Below are positions 38,826-50,600 of a DNA stretch of 64,000 nucleotides, one piece after another. Below the pieces are notes generated by a model. That model worked only from the letters and a program-made list of their open reading frames with translations, ran no database searches and was not told the DNA's origin. Source of the stretch: Penicillium oxalicum (lineage: Eukaryota > Ascomycota > Eurotiomycetes > Eurotiales > Aspergillaceae); the NCBI RefSeq assembly GCF_001723175.1, contig NC_064650.1, forward strand, positions 4,836,001 to 4,900,000, given 5' to 3'. The first letter of the stretch is position 1. Each line of letters starts with the position of its first letter. Position numbers and translations under genes: made by a program.

Positions 38826-39317
38826 GGTGGAGAGTGGTGGAGAGAGGGGTATCGCCTGCGGAATTCGTGAATCGAGCTGGGTACAGCGAGCTAGCAGCGA
38901 AGATTCACGACAGAAGGGAAAAAAATGAAAATAATGAAAGAAAGGGCAGTATACCCGGACGTTAGTGTGAGAAGTGTCGAGTGTGAGTAGACAGGAAGAG
39001 GAAGAAAGCGTGCCAGCTGGCAAAAGAGAACGAAGCCGACTTGTCGATGGAGAACCGCTTCAGGGGAGCTCTCGGACGGTGGAGGCCGGCCCGTGGTAAC
39101 GATGTATTCCGAAAACCTCAAATTACACAGCCACTGCAGGCAAGTCGACGGTGAAGGGTGCCGATTGCTTAGGGAGTGTGACAAAACCAAAACCGGCTGA
39201 CTCAGTCTCAGTGGTGGCGCTAGTCCAAAATCGGAGAAGCTTCGCCCCCCCCCCCCGGCGTGCGTTTTGGTTATTTTTGGATGAAGCTCTGCGTTGCCTG
39301 CCACAGCCACTTGAGCA
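38826..39317. promoter_or_regulatory. Divergent promoter region sec9 / vps33
   Basis: 492 bp between two start codons that point away from each other. It contains a C12 run (39245-39256) and CT-rich stretches, with no coding frame of interest. It is the only space available for both promoters. Confidence 0.6.
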
Positions 39318-41678
39318 ATGGCGCCCCTGGGAGACGCAGACTATTGTAGAGACCAGGCTCGCCGGGCCCTCCTGGCTCTGCTAGAAGGCGTGAGTATTGC
39401 AATTGCTCCTGCATTCATGCTTGCTCGTGTGAGAATGTACTCCCGACTGATGCAAAGTTAGGCTCGTGGAAAGAAGAACATCGTCATCAGCCAGGAGCTG
39501 GCAGGTCCAGTCGGCTTGATCGTCAAGTTCTCCGAACTTCAACAGTATGGCGTAGACCGAGTCTTTCTGCTGGAGAATGCCAATGTGGACTCGTCGCAGA
39601 GTAATGTTGTGTTCTTAGTGCGCGGCGAGAAAGCCCATCATGTGCGGACAGTCGCAGGTAAGCCAGTCTCTCTGTGTTCTTGCTGTGTTGGAGAAAGCGT
39701 TGGGACCAGTCCCAAAAGTATCCAAAAGTGGGAATGGGCCAAAAGATGGCCTCATATGTTGCGTGGAACTTCAGGATCACTCTGCGCAGCGGTAGCAATT
39801 CCCCACATCAAGTTGAAGCTCATTTATTTGGCGCTCGGTTCCGTGTTTGACTATCTTTGTGCTTCGCCGAAGTGCCATCAGTGTGGGCTGACAGTTCCAT
39901 CGCCAGAGCAAATCAAGCGTCTTCAAAACAACGGCAATGTGGAACATGAGTTCTCCATCTTCTTCTCTCCCCGGCGTACCTTGGTCGGCAATGCCGTCTT
40001 GGAAGAGGCGGGCATTGTCGGTGATGTTAACATTGCTGAATTTCCGCTCCAATTCTTGCCACTTGAACAAGACATCTTGTCACTGGAACTGGATGATGCT
40101 TTCGGAGATCTGTACCTGGTACGTCATTCTTTCTGATTGGGGATGGATGCGTTGAGGAATCATTGAAGCTCACGCAACAGGCAGCACAAGGACCCGGGAT
40201 GTATCTTCCATGCTGCCAAAGCTCTCATGGGCATTCAGCAGAGGCATGGGTACTTTCCTCGCATTATTGGCAAGGGTGACAATGCTCGCCGACTAGCAGA
40301 CCTGCTCCTTCGAATGCGCAAAGAGGTGGATGCCGAAGAGAGCTCCGGACTTGCTGATTCGCATGCACGAGGTCTTCTGCCAAGTGCCGACACCGAGAGC
40401 TTGATCATCATCGATAGAGACGTGGACTTTGGAACCCCACTTCTCACGCAGTTGACCTACGAGGGACTCATTGATGAATATGTTGGCATCAAAAACAATC
40501 AGGCCGATGTAGATACGAGTATCGTGGGACAGGCACCCGGTACTCAGGCCCAGGAGTCATCGAAAACTCCGCAGCAAATCAAGCAAGGTCTGAAGCGCAA
40601 GATCCAGCTCGATTCCACGGATCAGCTGTTCAGTCAGCTACGAGATGCAAATTTTGCCATTGTCGGCGATCTCCTGAATAAAGTCGCTCGCCGACTCGAG
40701 AACCAGTATGAAACTCGGCACACAGCTCAGACCACAACCGAGCTCCGTGAATTCGTCAACAAGTTACCGACTTATCAGTTGGAACACCAGAGTCTTCGTG
40801 TGCACACCAACCTGGCCGAGGAAATCATGCGGCTGACCCGAACGGAGACATTCCGGAAGATACTCGAAGTACAACAGAACAACGCCGCTGGCGCGGATCC
40901 GACATACCAGCACGAAACCATTGAAGAATTAATCTCCCGCGACATTCCTTTGAAGAGCGTCTTGCGTCTTCTATGTCTCGAATCATGCATGGCTGGTGGG
41001 TTCCGCCCGCGTGATCTGGAAAATTTCAAACGACAAGTGGTGCAGGCATATGGTCATCAGCACCTTCTGACCTTTTGGGCACTTGAAAAGATGGAACTTT
41101 TGCAGCCTCGTTCCTCTGCAACAGCCATACTTCTACCCACGTCCGGTTCACAAGCTGGCTCAAAGACAAATTACGGATATTTGCGCAAAAATCTCAGACT
41201 GGTAATCGAGGAGGTGAGCGAGAAGGAGCCCGATGATATCTCATATGTTTACAGTGGGTTTGCCCCGCTCAGCGTTCGTTTGGTTCAATGCGTGCTCCAG
41301 AAACAGTACGTGATCGCATTGGCAAAGGGTGGAACTCCTGCTACATCGATGAATAATGCTGGTCCAGCCCCGCCTGGCTGGCTCGGCTTTGAGGATATTG
41401 TGAAAAGCGCTCGAGGGTCAACCTTTAACATTGTACAAAAGGGAGATGACAAGGCCGTTCGAGCTCGACAGACCCTCAGCGGGAATTCGGCCACGAAGAC
41501 GGTATACGTCTTCTTTCTAGGCGGAATCACTTTCACAGAGATTGCGGCTCTACGATTTATTGCTGCCCAGGAAGCGCCAAAGCGCAAAATCATGATTTGC
41601 ACCACCGGAATCATCAACGGTGATCGTATGATGGAAGCTGCTATTGAGAAAGGCAGTTTTGCAAATACTACGAAGTAG
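39318..41678 (+). CDS. vps33: Vacuolar sorting SM protein Vps33
   Basis: Sec1/Munc18-family subunit of the HOPS and CORVET tethering complexes. It templates SNARE assembly for fusion at endosomes and the vacuole. Exons are 39318-39389, 39462-39657, 39907-40118 and 40185-41678, totalling 657 aa. The start is MAPLGDADYCRDQARRALL. Landmarks are ELAGPVGLI, the join TVA|EQIKRLQNNGNVEHEFSIF, HGYFPRIIGKGDN, and the SM signature LIIIDRDVDFGTPLLTQLTY. It ends FANTTK. The second intron is 249 nt, long for this genome, a multiple of three and free of stop codons in the reading frame, so an unspliced form would carry 83 extra residues. The other two introns (72 and 66 nt) are ordinary. It converges on tel2, whose stop is only 126 bp away. 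Confidence 0.95.
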
Positions 41679-41804
41679 TCTTTCGTGTCTTGGAATTAGC
41701 GGAGCGTTTGTGGTTTTTTCTTTTTTTTTTTGTGGAATATCGTTTTCATCATCATGATACCATTGTTTCCTGACTTCATACATGTAGAGGCATTCAGTGC
41801 CTAT

Positions 41805-44800
41805 TTAGTACTTGAACCCGGCATTCACGCCCATCAATCGTCCTTGATATCGCTCGATGACCTCACCTAGACGCACCATCACTCCCGCAGATAATGTTCG
41901 CATCTGCTCTTGGGGATCGGTAAAGGTACCAGAATCTGCTTTGACCCTACCTGCGGGTGTACGATCAAAGACTTCAGATGCCCACTCGCGTAGTTCCATC
42001 ACTCGTGTGGCCTGCTCAGTGACTAGGCGTTCTTCGCCAGTTGAGCCAAACGCCACATTCACGTCCACGACAGCCAGGAAAAGACTGAGCAACGCCGCGG
42101 TCACCGTGGGTTCGCTGGCTACCGGAGCCGTGTGTAGCGAAATCAGCAACGACAAAGTCTCGTGCGTGAAAGCCGCAAGTAACGGATTATGTGGACCAGC
42201 AGTGGAGAAAATCAAGGAAAGCGTCTGAAGGAAGAGCGTGAGAATGTGCGGTACCATAAAGGGATTGTGCGACGGAGCCGAGGATCTGCAATGATATGGC
42301 GTTAGAGTACTTTGAGGAGAAAGAGCAGGAAAGAAGATAGCTTGACGTACGAAGCAAATTGGAGCATCATGCGCTCAAACCGAGCTTGAAGAGGGAAAAA
42401 GAAGCCCTGAGCAAGGACAGTGTGCAGATCCTTCACGACGCTCTTCTGGCGCTGGGCCTCACGCTCTTGTCGCTTCTTCTCGACCTCCATACGGGAGGAA
42501 AATGTGCGAACCTTGAGTGCATTCGGACCGGTCACGCGGTCAGCAGCATCGGCTGCCAGCGGTTGCAAAGATGTCTTTGCCATCTCTTGCGTGAGAGTAG
42601 CGATAGGGGACCGACTAGTGTCCATGAAAACGGCCTCCGAGGCCGGTGATAAACGCTTTGATGGGAACGATGTATCGCCCAAGCTCGGGAGCTTCAGGGC
42701 TTTGGCATCGTCTTCGCCATTGCCAGCGATCTCTCGTGCGCCAAGCCCCAATGCTGTCAGTATTGCTGAGCGCTGAACTTGAGATAGGTCACCGTCAAAG
42801 AAGATTGCAGCGAACCAGCGACCCATTTTCACCGGCTGTGACACGATGAGAGCTATCATGCTTTGGAGACGTGACTCGTGGAAGGACGAATGGTCCTTGT
42901 CATTTTGCAGGCTGACCAGCGTCAACGCCAGCTCCTCCACTTGTTCGGCAAGCTCGGTTCCAAATCCTGCCTTCCGCCGGATTAATGACGGTGCAGATGT
43001 AATGGCCAGATGGTAACGTTCCACATTATCAGTATCACGTAGGAACGTAATGAGATCTCGGATGTACCTGAAACACTATTAGAGATCATTTTCCGATAAT
43101 GTGTGCCCGAGAAATCCGCGAAGACTTACACAGGTGCGCTAGGCTTGTTACGTTGGACCAGCGTTGGATCGTCATCATCATCCTCCATGTCATCGTCTGG
43201 CTTCTCGTAGGGAAGCAAGTCACCGTCGCTGCCAATGTCTTCTCCACTGTCGTCAATTTCTTCGATGGTCACAATCTTGCTCGTTTGCGGTTGAATCCGA
43301 TTTGGCTGTGACCCAGCTTCTTTAGATGTCCGAGCTTCTCGAGTTCTTTGCTTTGTCGTTGAGCTCTCGTGTCTCAATTCTTGAATTGATTCAACAGATC
43401 CAACCGCGTCCTGGACCTTTGTCAGGCCCAGATAAGACATGGCCTCGTCGCTCCGCATCTCGTCCAAATCAAACTTCATGGAATTTCCAGGCTTCTCAAT
43501 GAGCTGGGATATCCCTGTTCCCACTATCATTCCAAGGAAACGAGCCTGAGTCGAGGAGGCTGCTAATCGATTTGATACTGCGTTCAGATAGCCACTCGTA
43601 CGCCCAATCGCCTGAACGCTCGGCGAATCCAGCCGATTCAATTGTCCCCCCGCAAGCAGAATTATCTGTGCCTGTGCTGTAAAAGTATTAGAAAAACTTT
43701 GTCAACATTACTCCGAGGATGAGATTTACCATTCTGAACAACGACAGGGAGGTGCTTGATTGAGAACCGATCGCCAAATTGTTCCAGGCCACGAGAAAGC
43801 AAAGATTGAAGCGTGCCTGTAATGCTTGAGGTTAGTTCTGGAACTTCAGGCATTCTTCTAAAAACTCACCCGCGCAATCGTTAAATGTCGAAAGAATAGC
43901 CCGGCGAAGGCCGACAGTGTAAATTGAGCCACCTTGTCCTTTTGAAAGCCAGTTCATTATTTGCTCCCGGAGGAAAGGACGATCCATCACAAGCAACTTG
44001 CAGAGTGCTGCTACACTGGCAATAATTGGGGATGTCAAGTCAGACATTGCACCTGACTCAGAAGGGTCTTCTGAGAAAAACTTCTTCTGGATATCGCGGA
44101 AGATAGCTTCCACTACTGCGACTTGCTCCAACGGTCTTAAGCAATCAATCAGTAAGCCAAGACTTTGCGGAGAGGAATTCTCTACAAGCAGTCTGCTATA
44201 GATCTCACGAACAACATGATCTATATCAAAATTAGCTTCCGATGACACAATCGAAACTGGAAGAGGCCGTCCTCACCGGAATATCCGAGACTCAGCGATC
44301 GACTGGTAAGAAGAGCTAGCGAAGTCCAGCTGTCGGCGTCATCAATACTCAGACCTGAGGCTAAAATCGCAATATTTGAGCCCAGCCATGATGCATAGCG
44401 GGGACCTTCACCAACCCAGGAGCAGCTCGACATGGACTCAGGTAAGTTGACAATTGAGAGAGCTTCTGCTACAGTTGAAAGGATTTTGCCGGCCGCTATC
44501 AACGACACGAATTCTCTCCACGCTGCTTGCTGCCGGGTGCGAGCGCCATAAATGGACGAAATATCGATGAATATCCTTTGAATGAACTCGTGTGGCTCAA
44601 GCAGAGCAGATAGAACAGACAGGATATCTAGCGTTCTGGGAGAAGTTTTCGCGTTTTTGTCATTTTGACTTTGCACGGACGAGCCGGAGAGGAGGGCGCG
44701 AAGCTCAGCAAGAAGGGATCCCACTCCAGCTATACTGTTGAAGCAACGAAGTAGCGCAGCTCGGCCTTTTCCATGACTTGATTTGCTGCCTTTCGCGTTC

Positions 44801-45123
44801 AGAAGCTGCCAATGATCGGGTACTGTGGTGCTGACCAGGATTTGAAGAATCTGAGCCGTGATTGGACCTGGAATACGGACATCGATTTGAGACACTTTGC
44901 GTGATTTGTCGTAAGGATCCAAAGCGGCAAGTATCACGATGAGCTCTTCGCTGTTCGGTTGAGATTTGAGTATCTGAATTACTTGCTCCGGTGGTATGTC
45001 TTGGCTCAGATCCGCAGCAGGTTTGATAGGCTCGTCCTTGCAAGCATTGTTTGTTCCAACTGCTACCAACGAAGGCCCAGCATCCCTTTGAACTGACTTG
45101 ATCGCAGTCAGCAGACCATCCAT
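41805..45123 (-). CDS. tel2: Telomere length regulation protein Tel2 (TTT complex)
   Basis: HEAT-like scaffold of the Tel2-Tti1-Tti2 co-chaperone that matures PIKK kinases (TOR, ATM/ATR types) with Hsp90 and R2TP. Exons (minus strand) are 45123-44277, about 44220-43870, 43816-43730, 43676-43130, 43067-42351 and 42285-41805. With these the length is exactly 1009 aa, in the family range. The acceptor of exon 2 could instead be at 44235, also in frame. The start is MDGLLTAIKSVQRDAG. An acidic linker lies in exon 4 (GEDIGSDGDLLPYEKPDDD). Exon 4 to 5 joins as PVYIRDLITFLRDTDNVERY, followed by TSAPSLIRRKAGFGTELAEQ, the conserved C-terminal Tel2 domain. It ends MGVNAGFKY. Identification rests mainly on that C-terminal domain. 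Confidence 0.88.
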
Positions 45124-45465
45124 CTCGAGGCTCTTAAGATTCTATACAGAAACTTGCTGCACCTAGGCGCAAACACCGGACCTTGTATGCGGAATATCAC
45201 GTGATTGTTGGGTGCCTCTTCATCCCACGCTATGACTGTGCCTCTATCAACCCACAACTCTACTGGGTGTATCGCCATTTCCAAAGGTGTTTTATTTCTA
45301 GCTCACAGGATCTTCATTAAATCGCTGTTAAGAGGACCTCTGCATTGATTTTATTGCAAGTTCATTCCGCACGACAAAGAAAGTCTACTTTCAACGATCG
45401 GGACTGGGTGGGTCTATTAACTGCTTCCTGGGCATTTGGCTTCAACACACCAGAAACATCGGAGA
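45124..45465. promoter_or_regulatory. Divergent promoter region tel2 / uba3
   Basis: 342 bp between two outward-facing starts, with a perfect TCACGTGA at 45197-45204 about 74 bp upstream of the tel2 start. Short frames here (for example from an ATG at 45232) lead nowhere and are not the uba3 start. Confidence 0.55.
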
Positions 45466-47022
45466 ATGCATCAATCCAGCACAACCCAACAGGGCCGGTG
45501 GTATGTAGCTGTGATATTCCCTCACATCTAAGTTTTGCTTTCAAGAGCTCACAAGCCATAGGAGGCACCTTTACAAGGTTCTGTCTAAGCCTGGCCCGCA
45601 CTGTGATGAAGACTGGGTTCCAGGATCAACGACAATCGAGACGCTTGAGTCTTCAAGGATTCTGTCAGTTGCCCCCCCCCCCCCCCCCCCCTGTATTAAC
45701 TGCAAATTCTAACACACATCGCAGTGTAATGTATTTCAAGCAATTGACTGGTCATTGTGAAGTGCATTTACTGAACGCATTTTAGCGGGGCTGGCGGACT
45801 TGGCTGTGAGATCCTCAAGAATCTTGCACTATCGGGATTCAAGGACATCCATGTGATTGACATGGGTAAGTTGTGGCTTTGGCGCATTTGAACCCCGAAG
45901 GTTAGCTGAGTATCTATCACAGATACCATCGGCATTTCTAATTTAAACCGACAATTTCTGTTTCGCCAATCTGATATTGGAAAGCCCAAAGCCGAAGTTG
46001 CTGCTGCTTTCGTAGAAAAGCGAGTGAAGGGAGTCAAGATTACGCCATTTGTTGGTAAGATTCAGGACAAAGATGAGGATTTCTACATGCAATTCAAAAT
46101 TGTCATCTGCGGTCTGGATAGCATTGAGGCTCGTCGGTGGATCAATGCAACGCTGATAGGGATGGTCGACCCCGAGGATCCCGAAAGTCTGAAACCTCTG
46201 GTCGATGGAGGAACTGAAGGTATGTCTAGGCGATAAAATCCAGGGGTAATATCTGCTGATCCAAAATCAGGCTTCAAGGGCCAGGCCCGTGTCATTTTAC
46301 CAACACTTACCTCTTGCATCGAGTGCCAGCTTGATATGCACGCCCCTCGCCCGGCAGTCCCACTCTGTACAATTGCAACCATTCCACGCCAGCCACAGCA
46401 TTGTATTGAGTGGGCGCATCAGATTGCGTGGCAGGACAAGAGAAAAGATGATTCCTTCGACAGTGATGACATGGAGCACATATCGTGGGTCTATCATGCT
46501 GCCTTGGAGCGCGCAGAGCAGTTCCACATCCACGGAGTGACGTTCCAAATGACCCAGGGCGTTGTCAAAAATATCATCCCGGCGATTGCATCGACTAACG
46601 CCGTGATTGCCGCGTCTACCACGTCGGAGGTACTGAAAATTGCCACGGGATGCAATCCTTATCTCGAGAACTATATGATGTACGCTGGTGAGGAGGGCGT
46701 CTATACCTACACCTTCGAGGCAGAAAAGAAACCGGACTGTCCAGTGTGTGGCAATCTCGCTCGCAAACTGGATGTGGATCCTGAAACAACGTTGGGCGAC
46801 TTTATTGAGAGCCTCGGTGAAAGAGCCGAAGCCCAGTTGAAAAAACCTAGCATGCGGACTGAAGAGAAGACCTTGTACCAGCGCTTCCCACCGCAGCTTG
46901 AAGAGCACACTAGGCCTAATCTGCGACTGAAGCTGCGAGACCTCGTGGAAGATGGAGAGGAAATCGCAGTTAGTGACCCAGCTTACACCATCGACTTCCG
47001 CTACCGCCTTACATTCAAATGA
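45466..47022 (+). CDS. uba3: NEDD8-activating enzyme E1 catalytic subunit Uba3
   Basis: Adenylates NEDD8/Rub1 and transfers it to Ubc12 for cullin neddylation, working as a dimer with Ula1. My model is exons 45466-45500, 45562-45663, 45725-45730, 45786-45865, 45923-46219 and 46271-47022, giving 423 aa. The start is [20 protein letters not shown]. The 6-nt third exon (TGTAAT) joins SSRIL to [10 protein letters not shown] as [14 protein letters not shown], restoring the Rossmann GxGxxG loop. Further motifs are [10 protein letters not shown], the catalytic cysteine in [18 protein letters not shown], and zinc-type cysteines IEC and CPVC. The C-terminal ubiquitin-fold ends DFRYRLTFK. All introns are 51-61 nt with GT-AG ends, and CTAAC/CTGAC-like branch sites are visible in the two around the microexon. 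Intron 2 holds a C20 run. It is convergent with rpc40. Confidence 0.93.
45672..45691 (+). repeat. C20 homopolymer inside a uba3 intron
   Basis: Twenty consecutive C just after the donor of the intron preceding the uba3 microexon (intron 45664-45724). It is followed by TGTATTAACTG and a CTAAC branch-like site at 45709-45713. Confidence 0.9.
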
Positions 47023-47301
47023 GGGCTCGCTGCTACACGTCACTACTCGGCAGGAGTAGGACACGGCAGAAAACAGAAGTGTCAGAACTCGATACGAAAC
47101 TCTTGGAACTAAATAAACATCTTTCTCACGAGAATATCCATTGCTCAACGACTGTGGTATCCGGACCCTGGCCTCGTAAAGCCTAACTTTGACCGAAACT
47201 TTTGTAAATGTACAGCGCGAACGAAGCTCAAAGTTTAAAATCCAACGCCAGTGAAATGCAACAAAAAGAAGACAGCACCAAGCCGAACCAACGTTCCGGC
47301 T
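47023..47301. other. Convergent 3' region uba3 / rpc40
   Basis: 279 bp between two stop codons that face each other; presumably overlapping or abutting 3' untranslated regions. Nothing else is seen. Confidence 0.5.
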
Positions 47302-48564
47302 TTACGCCATCAAGTCAGTCAGACCGCGCTTCCACCGAGCACATTTCAGCTTCAACACCTTCACGGACTCCAGGAACAAAACATCGCTTTCAAACTGCCC
47401 AGTGCTCTCCACGTTGAAGATGAAGTGGTCACGAATACGACCGAGTTTAACCTTGCCCTGGAACTCCTCGTGGCGCAGGCACTCTCGACTCACGGTGTCA
47501 TTGAACGCATCCCGAACAACCGCCTTCATTTCGCCGGCGTGGCCCTCATATCCGCTTCCCTGAATCCGGGCCTCCTCAGCGGTAACTGGCTCCAGCCCGA
47601 TGACGCCCTGAGGGAAACACTTGGCGAATTTCTTCGCATCTTCACCAAGGATAGGGCGCTCAATCTTGATATCCGGCATTAAACGGTAAGTTGCCGTAGC
47701 GACAGGAGAAAACTTGGCGTGGTCGGCGCCAATGCCCTTGATACAGTGCATTTCAAGGTCAATCTTTTGCCCAGGGCGCAATTTGGCGATAAGAATGTCC
47801 GGGTTGACAGGGCGAATAGCGCCCTCACCAGTGAAGAATTCCTCTTGCCGGCCGACTGGGGAGAACGTAATGTCTTTCGCATAGACATGGGCGTTGTGGT
47901 ACAGCTTTCGCGGGTCGGTCTCGCCCTCGGCAGCCGCGGGGTTCTTTGTGCACTCCACGACCAAGTGCATGACGACGGTGTTGAAGTCGCTGGGTCCCGG
48001 AGGAGCAGGTCCATCGTCATCTTCGGAGGGCTTGCGATACCAGTGCATCCAGTTGATACCCTCAACGGAGCCCTGAAGCGGGATCAAGCCGAGACGAGAG
48101 GCGAGGACCTCATCTTGGATGACTGACGTATTGTTTTGGACGAAGACGTATTCAATGGCAAGGGTGGGGATTTCAGCCACGAGAATGCGGCGGAAAGCGT
48201 TAGCAACGGCGGCGTCGAGTCCGATCAGTGAGAAGGAAGCTTCATATGGGTCATTGCGGTGAAACTCGACGTGGAAATTCTGTTTTATGCCAGTGTAAGG
48301 AGCAGTGCCGAGAAAGATTGGCTTGGTCGTTCAGTTTCATTTTGCTCGAAAATACCAGCACATACATCCTTGAATTTGTCAAGCGCCCAACTGTGTGATT
48401 CTCCCGGCCAGTGCCCCGGAAAGTCCGTGGAGGGGATGTTGGTGACGGTCTCTGCATTAATGCCGATGATCTGCCAGGCATTAGCAATTGTGTAGCAAAC
48501 GGATTAGGTAATGTCTTACGCGACGGCGCTGCAGCTCCTCTTGCGATGGAATTAGTGGCGCCAT
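47302..48564 (-). CDS. rpc40: RNA polymerase I and III shared subunit RPAC1 (Rpc40/AC40)
   Basis: Alpha-like assembly subunit common to RNA polymerases I and III, pairing with AC19. Exons (minus strand) are 48564-48520, 48470-48366 and 48279-47302; introns are 49 and 86 nt. The product is 375 aa. The N-terminus reads MAPLIPSQEELQRRRIIGIN. The RpoA/Rpb3-type dimerisation segment is LDAAVANAFRRILVAEIPTL, followed by NNTSVIQDEVLASRLGLIPL. Both are diagnostic for RPAC1 rather than Rpb3, because there is no zinc-binding loop and the extended VEGINWMHWYRKP follows. It ends RWKRGLTDLMA. It is divergent from nuo49, with the starts about 490 bp apart. Confidence 0.93.
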
Positions 48565-49055
48565 GGTGAGCGATCTGGTGTGAAACTGGAGGGGATTTTA
48601 GAGGAGATCAATGACCTACGATAAGAATAATTTCTCGAAGTATTTTCTGTGCAGCCTGAGGCACCAAGCAAAGACCGCTGCATTCGAGCAGTGGGCAGGT
48701 CCGCGCACACCGCCTGCCCCCTTCCGCTTGAAGACCTACGGCGTTTAAATGGATGGATGATTGTGTAGCCTGACTGCCTCAGGCTGACACGAGCTAGTCC
48801 GGAAACGGCCTGGCCACCTTCTCTCCGATCGAGTGTCTCTGAGAAGCCCCGAGGCCAACCAGAAATCGCCTGATGACCGGGATAGCTGTCTCACGTGACT
48901 ATCCAAATTGGAGCGCGACCTCATCTTCATCTTCAACCCGCAGGCCTCCCCTTCCCGCAGCGAGCCTAATCTCCACCCAGCCATCGAATGCGCCTGGACT
49001 GAGGACCAGCCGTCTCATCTTCCGATCCTCAGAAAATATCGTCAAGTATTTCCTC
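48565..49055. promoter_or_regulatory. Divergent promoter region rpc40 / nuo49
   Basis: 491 bp between start codons of a nuclear polymerase subunit gene and a mitochondrial complex I gene. It contains a perfect TCACGTGA at 48891-48898, about 165 bp from the nuo49 ATG. An open frame extends 183 bp upstream of the nuo49 start but lacks a targeting-peptide character. Confidence 0.55.
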
Positions 49056-50600
49056 ATGGCCGCCCCATTCGCTCGCCTCGCGGGCAATGCGCCCAAGAGA
49101 CTCTGTCTCCGCCCCTCCACCTTGATCAACACATCTGTGCCCCGATCCCGCTCGATTGCGACCACTGTTCCTCGTCGCCACGCTGAGGCTGCCGGTTTCC
49201 AAGCCACAAGGCTAGTTCCGACCGACCCGACCTTTACGCACTTTGCCAACAAGGGCCCTATTGAGGATGAGCCTGCTGGACTGGAGTCTGCCGCCGAAGG
49301 CATCGACCGTAAAATCCGTCACTACACCGTCAACTTTGGTCCTCAGCATCCTGCGGCTCACGGTGTGCTTCGTTTGATTTTGGAGTTGAACGGAGAGGAG
49401 ATTGTTCGCGCTGATCCCCACGTCGGTCTTCTCCATCGAGGTACCGAGAAGTTGATCGAGTACAAGACCTACATGCAAGCTCTACCCTACTTTGACCGAC
49501 TGGACTACGTCTCGATGATGACCAACGAGCAATGCTTCTCCTTGGCCGTCGAGAAGCTGCTGAACATTGATATTCCCGAGCGCGCGAAGTGGATCCGCAC
49601 CTTGTTCGGCGAAATCACCCGTATCCTGAACCACCTGATGTCTGTTTTGTCACACGCCATGGACGTGGGTGCTTTGACTCCCTTCTTGTGGGGTTTCGAG
49701 GAGCGTGAGAAGTTGATGGTGAGTCCTCATGTCATATTTTTCCGCTTGATCAACCTTTTCCTAACGATCCGGTCTCTTAGGAATTCTACGAGCGTGTCTC
49801 AGGTGCTCGTCTTCACGCTGCCTATGTTCGCCCAGGTGGTGTCTCTCAGGATCTTCCCCTGGGTCTCCTTGACGATATTTACCAGTGGGCCACCCAGTTC
49901 GGTGACCGTATTGACGAGACCGAGGAGCTGCTCACGGACAACCGTATCTGGAAGGCGCGAACCCAGGGTGTCGGCGTCGTCAATGCTGCTGATGCTCTCA
50001 ACATGAGTTTCACTGGTGTTATGCTTCGCGGCTCCGGTGTTCCCTGGGATATTCGCAAGTCCCAGCCCTATGATGCCTACGATCAGGTTGAATTCGATGT
50101 CCCTGTTGGTGTCAACGGTGACTGCTACGACCGTTACCTGTGCCGTATGGAGGAATTCCGCCAGTCTCTTCGCATCATTCACCAGTGCTTGAACAAGATG
50201 CCCGCCGGTCCCGTCCGTGTTGAAGATTACAAGATCATGCCCCCACCTCGTGCCGCCATGAAGGAGAACATGGAGGCTCTGATCCACCACTTCCTGCTCT
50301 TCACCAAGGGTTACTCTGTTCCCCCCGGAGAGACCTACTCCGCCATTGAAGCCCCCAAGGGAGAGATGGGTGTGTTCTTGGTCAGTGACGGTAGCGAGCG
50401 TCCGTACCGCTGCAAGATTCGCGCCCCCGGTTTCGCTCACTTGGGTGGTTTCGACCAGGTGTCTCGCGGTCACCTGCTGGCCGATGCGGTCGCCATTATT
50501 GGTAAGTTTTCTCGGGCTTGGCCTCATCTGTACGCGAAGATGCTAACATGCTTCCCAATCAGGTACCATGGATTTGGTGTTCGGTGAGGTTGACCGGTAA
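49056..50600 (+). CDS. nuo49: NADH:ubiquinone oxidoreductase 49 kDa subunit (NDUFS2 homologue)
   Basis: Core Q-module subunit of mitochondrial complex I; it forms most of the quinone-binding cavity with the PSST subunit. Exons are 49056-49718, 49781-50501 and 50563-50600; introns are 62 and 61 nt. The product is 473 aa. The N-terminus [19 protein letters not shown] is rich in Arg and lacks acidic residues, a typical mitochondrial presequence. Family motifs are [62 protein letters not shown] and [10 protein letters not shown]. The last exon adds the invariant end [11 protein letters not shown]. The long unspliced frame from 48873 starts too early and ends inside the second exon in the wrong frame. 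Confidence 0.96.

Noticed and set aside
39516..40136. Single-exon reading of vps33 through intron 2
   Set aside because: The insert interrupts a conserved stretch (TVA|EQIKRLQ) and the frame then dies in intron 3; kept only as a retention (exitron) hypothesis.
45232..45785. Alternative uba3 starts (ATG 45232; frame 45345-45785)
   Set aside because: Those frames do not join the E1 sequence; the model from 45466 gives continuous family-like protein through three consistent junctions.
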